Source: Spirochaetota bacterium
GTDB lineage: Bacteria; Spirochaetota; Spirochaetia; DTKZ01
Reading direction: 5' to 3'
DNA: 7,734 nt
NCBI GenBank assembly: GCA_029562045.1
Contig: JAKQWJ010000173.1
Coordinates: 1 to 7,734, forward strand
Part shown: positions 1-5,104 of the stretch, in pieces
Numbering within the stretch: the stretch's first letter is position 1
Layout: each line of letters starts with the position of its first letter
Program-made: the position numbers and the translations under genes
Notes under the pieces: model-generated
What the model was told of the DNA's origin: nothing
The model's input: only the letters and a program-made list of their open reading frames with translations
Databases searched by the model: none

Positions 1-766
1 GGAGCCACTGCCGGCGTCGGAGCTGCTGGAAATCCTCGTAGGCCTCCCGGAAGGCGGGGGAAAAACCCAGCCCCGGGATGACTTCTCCGGTTTCCGGATC
101 CTGCAGATAGGCCAGCCCCGAGGCCGGGTACTCGTTGTCCACCGGATCGCAGACCCGCACCGCGATGACGTCGTGCTTGCGGGACAGAATCGACAGCTCC
201 CGCTCGTAGCCCCCGGTCTTGAAGTCCGACAGGATGAAAACGATCCCCCGCCGTTTCAGCGCCTCTCCGGACGCCCGGAGAGCCTGTCCCAGATCGGAAC
301 CCCGGCCGGCGGGCCGGAAGTCCGCCGTGTCCCCGATGAGGCGCAGGGCGTGTTTCTTGCCCTTTCTCGGAGAGACCCACTTTTCTATGCCGTCGGAAAA
401 AAACACCGCCCCCACCCGGTCGTTGTTGCGGATGGCGGCGAAACTGAGGAGCGACACCAGGAGCGTCACGACCTCTCTCCGTCCTCCGCCTCCGGAGAAG
501 ATGGAGGAGGACACATCCACCACCAGAAACAGGACCACCTCCCGCTCTTCCCGGAAGGTCTTCGTGTAGAGGCTCCCCAGGCGGGAGCTGACGTTCCAAT
601 CGATGAGCCGGGCGTCGTCCCCCTCCACGTACTCCCGGACCTCGTCGAACTCCATCCCCGGCCCCCGGAAGACGGAGCGGTAATTACCCGCCAGAATTCC
701 TTCCACCAGTTTTGTCGAGACTATCTGGAGACGTTTTACCCGGGACGCCAGCCGGTCCTTGTTCAC
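1..766 (-). CDS. DUF58 domain protein, C-terminus cut by window edge
   Basis: About 255 residues are visible and the reading frame is still open at position 1, so the C-terminus lies outside the window. The protein carries the DUF58 signature: F40-DEVREY, then GDD at 49-51, R53, I55-DWN (55-58), and K69 followed by F71-REERE. Next comes a vWA-like strand ending in DVSSS (84-88), the DxSxS form of a metal-ion-dependent adhesion site. There is no signal peptide or membrane segment in the visible part, so it looks cytoplasmic. The start is GTG at 766-764, chosen because its GTGA overlaps the TGA stop of the upstream MoxR gene by 4 bp, a normal translational coupling. MoxR/DUF58 pairs are widespread; the family is thought to work with the ATPase in assembly or activation of protein complexes, but no specific substrate can be named here. 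Confidence 0.93.
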   Translation of the reverse strand, partial: MNKDRLASRVKRLQIVSTKLVEGILAGNYRSVFRGPGMEFDEVREYVEGDDARLIDWNVSSRLGSLYTKTFREEREVVLFLVVDVSSSIFSGGGGRREVVTLLVSLLSFAAIRNNDRVGAVFFSDGIEKWVSPRKGKKHALRLIGDTADFRPAGRGSDLGQALRASGEALKRRGIVFILSDFKTGGYERELSILSRKHDVIAVRVCDPVDNEYPASGLAYLQDPETGEVIPGLGFSPAFREAYEDFQQLRRRQWL

Positions 767-1746
767 GGCACCGGAACCGCCGACAGAAGGTTTTTGATGA
801 TGTCGTCCGCCGACAGCTCGTCCGCCTCCGCCTCGTAGGAGAGGATGATCCGGTGCCGCAGCACCGCCGGGGCCACCGCCTTGACATCCTCGGGGATCAC
901 GTAGCGGCGGCCTTCGAAGAAGGCCTGGACCTTGGCGCAGCGGTAGATGAAGATGGTGGCCCGGGGCGAGGCGCCGTATTCGATGTATCGGGAGTGGGTG
1001 GCGGGGCCCTTGGACTTCATCCGGGAAGCTCCCACCAGGGCGACGATGTAGGCTTCGATCCTCTCGTCCACGTCGATGAGGGACACCGCCTCCCGGATCC
1101 TCCGCAGATCGTACTCCTGGAAGACCCGGTTCGCCGACCTTCCCCGATCCACCCCCACCCGGCGGAGAATCTCCAGCTCTTCCCGGGGGTTGGGGTACTC
1201 CACCCGGATCTTCATCAGAAAACGGTCGAGCTGGGCTTCCGGGAGCGGGTAGGTTCCCTCGTGTTCCAGGGGATTCTGGGTGGCCAGAACGAAAAAGGGG
1301 TCCGGCAGGGGGAAGGTGGTCTCGCCGATGGTCACCTGCCTCTCCTCCATGGCCTCCAGCAGGGCGCTCTGGACCTTGGCGGGGGCGCGGTTGATCTCGT
1401 CCGCCAGGATGATGTTGGAGAAGATGGGCCCCCGGCGGGCCAGAAACTGGCCGGACTCCTGGCGGTAGACCATGGTCCCGGTGAGGTCCGCCGGCAGCAG
1501 ATCCGGGGTGAACTGGATGCGTTTGAAGCTCCCCTGGGTCACCTGGGCCAGGCTCTTCACCGCCAGGGTTTTCGCCAGGCCCGGGACACCTTCCAGAAGG
1601 ACATGCCCTCCCGCGAGGATGCCCATCAGGAGACCATCGATCATCTTTTCCTGCCCCACCACGACGACGCCGATCTCCCGGCGGGCCCGGTCCACCAGCT
1701 CCCTGGCCGGGCCGAGCCGGTCTTCCATGTCCTGATACTCCATCAT
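763..1746 (-). CDS. MoxR-family AAA+ ATPase
   Basis: This is a 327-residue MoxR ATPase, the usual length for the family. The ATPase motifs are all intact: Walker A GVPGLAKT (53-60), Walker B ILADEINR (113-120), sensor 1 in ATQNP (155-159), the arginine finger in LDRF (173-176), and sensor 2 GASPRA (258-263). The ATP-driven chaperone role is family knowledge; the client is unknown, with the translationally coupled DUF58 protein the natural partner. Two adjacent ATG codons (1746 and 1743) are possible starts. A GGAAGGGG Shine-Dalgarno at 1758-1751 lies 4 nt from the first and 7 nt from the second, so the second may be the better start. It begins 15 nt after the argJ stop with no terminator between them, so it is probably co-transcribed with argJ. 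Confidence 0.96.
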   Translation of the reverse strand: MMEYQDMEDRLGPARELVDRARREIGVVVVGQEKMIDGLLMGILAGGHVLLEGVPGLAKTLAVKSLAQVTQGSFKRIQFTPDLLPADLTGTMVYRQESGQFLARRGPIFSNIILADEINRAPAKVQSALLEAMEERQVTIGETTFPLPDPFFVLATQNPLEHEGTYPLPEAQLDRFLMKIRVEYPNPREELEILRRVGVDRGRSANRVFQEYDLRRIREAVSLIDVDERIEAYIVALVGASRMKSKGPATHSRYIEYGASPRATIFIYRCAKVQAFFEGRRYVIPEDVKAVAPAVLRHRIILSYEAEADELSADDIIKNLLSAVPVP

Positions 1747-1761
1747 AGATCCCCTTCCGTC

Positions 1762-3042
1762 TCAGCTTCGGTAGTCGGCATTCTCCCGGATGTACTCGTG
1801 GGAAAGATCCGAACCGTGGACCAGAGCCTCGCCGTCCCCCATGCCGAGGGAAATGTCGATGTCCACCGTCCGGTCATGGGGAGGGAATTTTTTCCCCTCC
1901 GGGTCCATCATCGCGGACGTCAAATAGGCGCTGAGTCTTTTTTCCTTCTCCCCGTCCAGCAGAAAAGAGCCGTCCCGGAATATCTCCTCGCCTCCCAGGC
2001 GTATCCGCACAGCCCGGGGATCCGTCCGCAGACCCCGATTGCCGGCATAATCCCCGACGGCCGACAGGATGCGGCCCACATTGGGGTCGTTCCCGTAAAC
2101 CGCCGTCTTGACCAGCGGGGAGTTGACCACCGCCTTTCCCGCCTCCCGGGCCGTCTCGAAGGACGGCGCGCCGGACACCCGCACCCGGATGACATGGGCC
2201 GTGCCTTCCCCGTTCCGGACGATCTCCACCGCCAGGTCCCCGCAGACCTTGTCCAGGGCGGCCTGAAACTCCTCCTCGGGGACCGCGGGCTTCCTGCCCG
2301 AAGAGAGGAGCAGCGCCGTGTCGCTGGTGCTCTGATCCCCGTCCACGGAGATGCAGTTGAAACTCCGCTCCACCGCCCGGGAAAGGCAGCGCCGCAGAAT
2401 GTCCCGGGGAATCGCCAGATCCGTCAACAGGAAGATCAGCATGGTGGCCATGTTGGGCTCGATCATCCCCGCCCCCTTGCCGAAGCCCAGAAGGGTCCCG
2501 CGGCCCACGGGAAGGGACTTCAGCTTCGGGTAGGAGTCGGTGGTCATCACCGCCCGGGCGGCGTCCAGACAGGAGCCGCCGTGCAGGCCCCGGACCAGGG
2601 CGGGGAGGGCCGCCTTCATCTCCGGAACCGGGAGGCTCCAGCCGATGATGCCGGTGGAGGCGGGGAAGAATTCTCCCGCCGGCGCGCCGACCAGCCGCCC
2701 CAGCTCCGACAGGAGTTCCTCCGCGTCCTCCACCCCCCGGGGGGCACGGACATTGGAGATCTTGTTGTTGATCAGGACTCCCCGTACCTGCGCCCCGTCC
2801 AGCCGCTGCCGGCCGATGAGGACCGGGGCTCCGGGAAAGGTGTTCCGGGTGTAGACACCGGCGAAGTCCCCGCTGGGCTCGTCCAATAGAATGAGGGTCA
2901 GCCGCATGGGAAGCGGCGTCTGCAGGCTCCGCTCCCGGGGGAAAAAAGCGAGTTCCCCCGTCCCGACCCGGAACCCCTCGGGCAGACCGCCCCGGGAATC
3001 CAGATAGCGGAGATACTGTTCCTGGCTGGTGAAGTGCGTCAT
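1762..3042 (-). CDS. argJ: ArgJ: glutamate/ornithine N-acetyltransferase
   Basis: The protein has 426 residues, close to the usual 390-420. ArgJ moves the acetyl group from N-acetylornithine to glutamate, recycling it in arginine synthesis; some members also make N-acetylglutamate from acetyl-CoA. Visible marks are the oxyanion-hole motif STGIIG (129-134), the autocleavage site KGAGMIEPNMATML with nucleophile Thr200 after Ala199, VDGDQSTSDT (in the beta chain), SPLVKTA followed by GNDPN, and the C-terminal HEYIRENADYRS. These residues support self-cleavage into alpha and beta chains. One oddity: where most ArgJ proteins read roughly N-x-G-x-ANACTG, this one reads LINNKISNVRAPRG (90-103). The ATG at 3042 was chosen over an upstream extension because the extension is arginine/proline/glycine-rich repeat DNA and because AAGGAG lies just before this ATG (only 3 nt away). 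It leads the operon with moxR and the DUF58 gene. Confidence 0.95.
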   Translation of the reverse strand: MTHFTSQEQYLRYLDSRGGLPEGFRVGTGELAFFPRERSLQTPLPMRLTLILLDEPSGDFAGVYTRNTFPGAPVLIGRQRLDGAQVRGVLINNKISNVRAPRGVEDAEELLSELGRLVGAPAGEFFPASTGIIGWSLPVPEMKAALPALVRGLHGGSCLDAARAVMTTDSYPKLKSLPVGRGTLLGFGKGAGMIEPNMATMLIFLLTDLAIPRDILRRCLSRAVERSFNCISVDGDQSTSDTALLLSSGRKPAVPEEEFQAALDKVCGDLAVEIVRNGEGTAHVIRVRVSGAPSFETAREAGKAVVNSPLVKTAVYGNDPNVGRILSAVGDYAGNRGLRTDPRAVRIRLGGEEIFRDGSFLLDGEKEKRLSAYLTSAMMDPEGKKFPPHDRTVDIDISLGMGDGEALVHGSDLSHEYIRENADYRS

Positions 3043-3049
3043 CCGCTCC

Positions 3050-3078
3050 TTTATAGTATGGCGGGCGTTTCTTTTCAA
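3050..3078 (-). promoter_or_regulatory. Candidate sigma70 promoter of argJ
   Basis: Reading the minus strand, TTGAAA (3078-3073) and TATAAA (3055-3050) are separated by exactly 17 bp. This is one mismatch from each consensus hexamer. Transcription would start around 3044-3042, at or within a base or two of the argJ ATG, so the mRNA would be nearly leaderless and the AAGGAG at 3051-3046 would lie largely in the promoter rather than the transcript. An upstream promoter that does include the Shine-Dalgarno cannot be excluded. Confidence 0.55.
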
Positions 3079-3147
3079 GGCGCGGGGGCTTTCCGGTCCG
3101 CGAACCCTGGGAGATGTTGCCGGCGGGCAGCCGCGGATTATCGCAGG

Positions 3148-3378
3148 CTCCGGCGGCGCCGCATGCCCCCCGGCCGCCCCCGGAGGCCGACCCCTCACTG
3201 GCGGGGCACGCCCCCCCGGCGGAGCCCTCCACCCTCCGGGACGGAGGCCTCCCCCTCTCCGGCGGCGCCGCACGCCCCCCGGCCGCCCCCGGAGGCCGAC
3301 CCCTCACTGGCGGGGCACGCCCCCCCGGCGGAGCCCTCCACCCTCCGGGACGGGGTCCGCCCCCTCTCCGGCGGCGCC
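3148..3378. repeat. 109-bp tandem direct repeat, 2.1 copies
   Basis: Two full units (about 3152-3260 and 3261-3369) align without gaps with only four mismatches, about 96% identity. The repeat register continues through GGCGGCGCC at 3370-3378 before diverging. The period of 109 is not a multiple of three, which argues against a coding repeat. The DNA is extremely GC-rich, with C-runs on the plus strand (G-runs on the minus strand). It includes the inverted repeat GGGGCACGCCCC in each unit (3203-3214 and 3312-3323). It occupies the core of the 482-bp divergent intergenic region between argJ and the RRM gene, upstream of both predicted promoters. I recognise no mobile element or attachment site in it. 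Function unknown. Confidence 0.93.
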
Positions 3379-3432
3379 CGCCGACTCCGGGACGCCCGCC
3401 ATTTGCCCGCCCTTCCGCCCGCCGGCCCGCGT

Positions 3433-3461
3433 TTGACAGCTCCGGGAAAGGCTGGTATATT
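3433..3461 (+). promoter_or_regulatory. Strong sigma70-type promoter for the RRM gene
   Basis: A perfect TTGACA (3433-3438) is followed after 17 bp by TATATT (3456-3461), one base from the TATAAT consensus. The start of transcription is expected near 3468, giving a leader of about 57 nt. It stands out in otherwise extremely GC-rich DNA and lies 55 bp beyond the tandem repeat. Confidence 0.8.
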
Positions 3462-3479
3462 TCATCACAAAAACATCAC

Positions 3480-3498
3480 GGACCCGCTCCCAGGGTCC
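3480..3498 (+). promoter_or_regulatory. Leader hairpin upstream of RRM gene
   Basis: GGACCC (3480-3485) and GGGTCC (3493-3498) pair perfectly over 6 bp around a 7-nt loop (GCTCCCA). It lies inside the predicted 57-nt leader and about 8 nt before the purine-rich AGAGAGG (3507-3513) that may serve as ribosome-binding site, 11 nt from the ATG. No T-tract follows directly, so it is not a terminator. A role in mRNA stability or autoregulation by the RRM protein is inference. Confidence 0.4.
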
Positions 3499-3524
3499 CA
3501 TCAGCGAGAGAGGTCTTTTTCACC

Positions 3525-3806
3525 ATGAGCAAGCGTATCTATGTGGGGAATCTCAGTTTCTCCTCCACCGAGGATAGGGTCCGCGCCGTATTCGCCGAGT
3601 TCGGCGAGGTGACCGCTGTCCGGATGATCAACGACCGGGAGACCGGCCGGTTCCGGGGCTTCGCCTTCGTGGAGATGAGTTCCGACGCCGCGGCGGACGC
3701 CGCCATCGCAGGTCTGGACGGCCGCAACGTGGACGGCCGCCAGCTTCGGGTAAACGAGGCCCAGGAGAAGCCGCAGGGAGGCGGACCAGGCCCCCGCCGC
3801 GGCTGA
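3525..3806 (+). CDS. Small RRM-domain RNA-binding protein
   Basis: This 93-residue protein is a single RNA recognition motif of the bacterial Rbp type. RNP2 is IYVGNL (5-10) and RNP1 is RGFAFVEM (44-51), with aromatic RNA-stacking positions Tyr6, Phe46 and Phe48 intact. The domain ends near residue 80 and a short Gly/Pro/Arg tail follows (KPQGGGPGPRRG), like the glycine-rich tails of cyanobacterial and spirochaete relatives but shorter. Expected role: cytoplasmic binding of single-stranded RNA, possibly in RNA stability or stress response; the target is unknown. The ATG at 3525 was chosen because the domain begins within five residues of it and because the predicted promoter (3433-3461) lies inside the longer upstream open frame, which reads through repeat DNA. 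It is flanked by its own promoter and terminator, so it is probably monocistronic. Confidence 0.95.
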   Translation: MSKRIYVGNLSFSSTEDRVRAVFAEFGEVTAVRMINDRETGRFRGFAFVEMSSDAAADAAIAGLDGRNVDGRQLRVNEAQEKPQGGGPGPRRG

Positions 3807-3833
3807 CCCGCCGGATCCGCCGGGAAATCGAAG

Positions 3834-3860
3834 AAAAGCCGCCCACGGGCGGTCTTTTTA
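3834..3860 (+). terminator. Rho-independent terminator after RRM gene
   Basis: The stem CCGCC (3839-3843) / GGCGG (3848-3852) closes a CACG loop and is followed by TC and then five T's (3855-3859). AAAAG just upstream can pair with CTTTT, lengthening the stem past a bulged T. It sits 28 bp after the RRM stop codon and directly in front of the thiamine operon promoter. Confidence 0.85.
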
Positions 3861-3890
3861 TTGACCGCCGCCCCGCCGGGGCGATATATT
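3861..3890 (+). promoter_or_regulatory. Promoter of the thiBPQ operon
   Basis: TTGACC (3861-3866) and TATATT (3885-3890) are separated by 18 bp. The predicted start near 3897 falls just before the 5' strand of the TPP aptamer, as expected for a riboswitch leader. The -35 hexamer begins two bases after the preceding terminator T-tract ends, so nothing else fits between the two units. Confidence 0.75.
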
Positions 3891-3901
3891 GAACGGGACA
3901 G

Positions 3902-3983
3902 ACCTGGGGGTGCTTTTCCGTTGGAAAGGCTGAGAACAGACCCAAGAACCTGATCCGGGTAATGCCGGCGTAGGGAGGCAGGA
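3902..3983 (+). promoter_or_regulatory. TPP riboswitch (THI element)
   Basis: The conserved THI-box core is present in order: GGGTGC (3908-3913), GGCTGAGA (3928-3935, which binds the pyrimidine ring), ACCTGATC (3948-3955), and the block from TAATGCC to GTAGGGA (3960-3976, pyrophosphate side). The closing helix P1 forms from CCTG (3903-3906) and CAGG (3979-3982). P3 is a compact hairpin around a GTT loop (about 3913-3929) with no long extra arm. It precedes thiB by about 75 nt, matching the thiamine-uptake role of the genes below. High TPP is expected to lower expression of the operon. Confidence 0.97.
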
Positions 3984-4019
3984 TGCGGTTCGCGTTTTTC
4001 CCATCGACATTTCTTCGAA

Positions 4020-4053
4020 GCGCCCCGGGGGTCACATCCTTTTCCGGAGGCGC
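4020..4053 (+). promoter_or_regulatory. Shine-Dalgarno-masking hairpin (riboswitch expression platform)
   Basis: GCGCCCCGG (4020-4028) pairs with CCGG (4044-4047) and GGCGC (4049-4053), nine base pairs interrupted only by a bulged A at 4048. The 15-nt loop spans 4029-4043. The 3' arm contains the entire thiB ribosome-binding site GGAGG (4046-4050), which is 5 nt from the ATG. I see no good hairpin plus T-tract between aptamer and gene, so translational control is more likely than transcription termination. The TPP-free alternative pairing is not certain; GGCG at 3967-3970 could compete for CGCC at 4021-4024. Confidence 0.65.
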
Positions 4054-4055
4054 AT

Positions 4056-5099
4056 ATGGTCCGACATGATTTCCTGCGTTCCGCCGTTCTCGCGGCGGCG
4101 CTGGCGGTTTTCGCCGTCGCGGGCTGTTCCCGGACGGTGAAAGAGTCCCCCCAGGGGGAGCGAGTCCGGACCCCGCTGCGGGTCTACACCTACGACTCCT
4201 TCCCCGGGGAACTGCAGAAGGCCCTGACGGAGCATCTCAAAAACACCCATGACACGGATCTCGAACTGGTTCGCTTCGAAGACACCGGGGGGCTCTTCAA
4301 CGCCCTCTATCTGGAGCGGGGGAAGGGTAAGGTCGACGCCTTCATCGGGCTGGACAACTCCTACCTCGCCCGGCTCTACGCCCAGGACCTGCTCCTTCCC
4401 TACAAACCCCGGGACCTGAAACTGGCGATGGACAAACTCGCCGTGGACCCGCTGTACCGGGTGTCGCCCTACGACTACGGGGGGGTGGCCCTGAACTACG
4501 ACCGGCTCAAACTGCCGGACCCGCCCAAGACCTGGGAAGACCTCTTCGATCCGCGGTACAGGGGCAAGATCGTCCTGCTGAACCCCGCCACCTCCGGCCC
4601 AGGCCGGAGCTTCCTCCTTTTCACCGTGGCGGTCTTCGGCGAGGAGGGCTACCTGGATTTCTGGAGAAAGATCAAACCCAACCTGCTCACCGTGGCCGCG
4701 GGCTGGACCGAGGGTTACGGCCTTTTCACCCAGGGGGAGGCCCCCATGGTCCTGAGCTACGACACCAGCCCCGCCTACCACCGGGAGTTCGAGAAGAGCG
4801 ACCGGTACGACAATCTGCTTTTCGGCGGCCGGGCCTACCTCCAGGTGGAGGTGGCGGGAATTCTGAAGGATGCCCCGAACCCGGAGATGGCCCGGCGCCT
4901 CCTGGACTACATCGTTTCGCCGGGATTCCAGAGCCTGATCCCGCTGACCCAGTTCATGTACCCCGTCCATCCCGACGCGGCTCTTCCGGAGTCCTTCACG
5001 GCGGTGACCCGAGCGGAGGACTACCTTTCCCTGGATGAGGAGATGGTGTCCCGCCGGCTGGAGGGCTGGCTGGCGGACTGGGAAAAGGTTATGCGGTAA
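4056..5099 (+). CDS. thiB: ThiB: thiamine/TPP-binding lipoprotein of ABC importer
   Basis: The 347-residue protein begins with a lipoprotein signal: positive residues, a hydrophobic stretch (10-22) and lipobox AVAGC, so Cys24 should be lipidated and anchor it outside the inner membrane. It then follows the ThiB/TbpA pattern: LRVYTYDSF (41-49), GLDN (98-101), TSGPGRSF (179-186), VLSYDTSPAYH (232-242), YLQVEVAG (261-268) and a late MYPV block. These match the E. coli thiamine-binding protein in order and spacing. It captures thiamine, TMP or TPP and delivers it to ThiP. The ATG at 4056 has GGAGG 5 nt upstream. It is first in the operon and directly controlled by the TPP riboswitch. thiP starts 5 nt after its stop. 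Confidence 0.95.
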   Translation: MVRHDFLRSAVLAAALAVFAVAGCSRTVKESPQGERVRTPLRVYTYDSFPGELQKALTEHLKNTHDTDLELVRFEDTGGLFNALYLERGKGKVDAFIGLDNSYLARLYAQDLLLPYKPRDLKLAMDKLAVDPLYRVSPYDYGGVALNYDRLKLPDPPKTWEDLFDPRYRGKIVLLNPATSGPGRSFLLFTVAVFGEEGYLDFWRKIKPNLLTVAAGWTEGYGLFTQGEAPMVLSYDTSPAYHREFEKSDRYDNLLFGGRAYLQVEVAGILKDAPNPEMARRLLDYIVSPGFQSLIPLTQFMYPVHPDAALPESFTAVTRAEDYLSLDEEMVSRRLEGWLADWEKVMR

Positions 5100-5104
5100 A
5101 CGGG

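Noticed and set aside
712..2889. 725-codon open frame on the plus strand
   Set aside because: It is antisense to moxR and argJ, whose protein motifs are unmistakable. Long antisense frames are expected in GC-rich DNA, and this one shows no recognisable domain.
3095..3106. Near-palindrome GGTCCGCGAACC upstream of the argJ promoter, as an arginine-repressor operator
   Set aside because: It does not resemble the AT-rich ARG box, has a central mismatch, and short palindromes are common in such GC-rich DNA.
3043..3273. Arginine/proline/glycine-rich N-terminal extension of ArgJ
   Set aside because: It is low-complexity translation of repeat and promoter DNA; ArgJ homology and normal length fit the ATG at 3042.
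3148..3378. CRISPR array or mobile element
   Set aside because: The units are directly adjacent with no variable spacers, there are no cas or transposase genes, and no terminal inverted repeats with target duplication are visible.
3114..3524. Long proline-rich N-terminal extension in frame with the RRM protein
   Set aside because: It translates the 109-bp repeat in shifting frames, lies partly upstream of the predicted RRM promoter, and the RRM domain begins exactly at the ATG at 3525.
3984..4001. Transcription terminator in the thi leader (GCG-GTT-CGC followed by GTTTTT)
   Set aside because: The stem has only three base pairs and is too weak; the Shine-Dalgarno hairpin at 4020-4053 explains regulation better.
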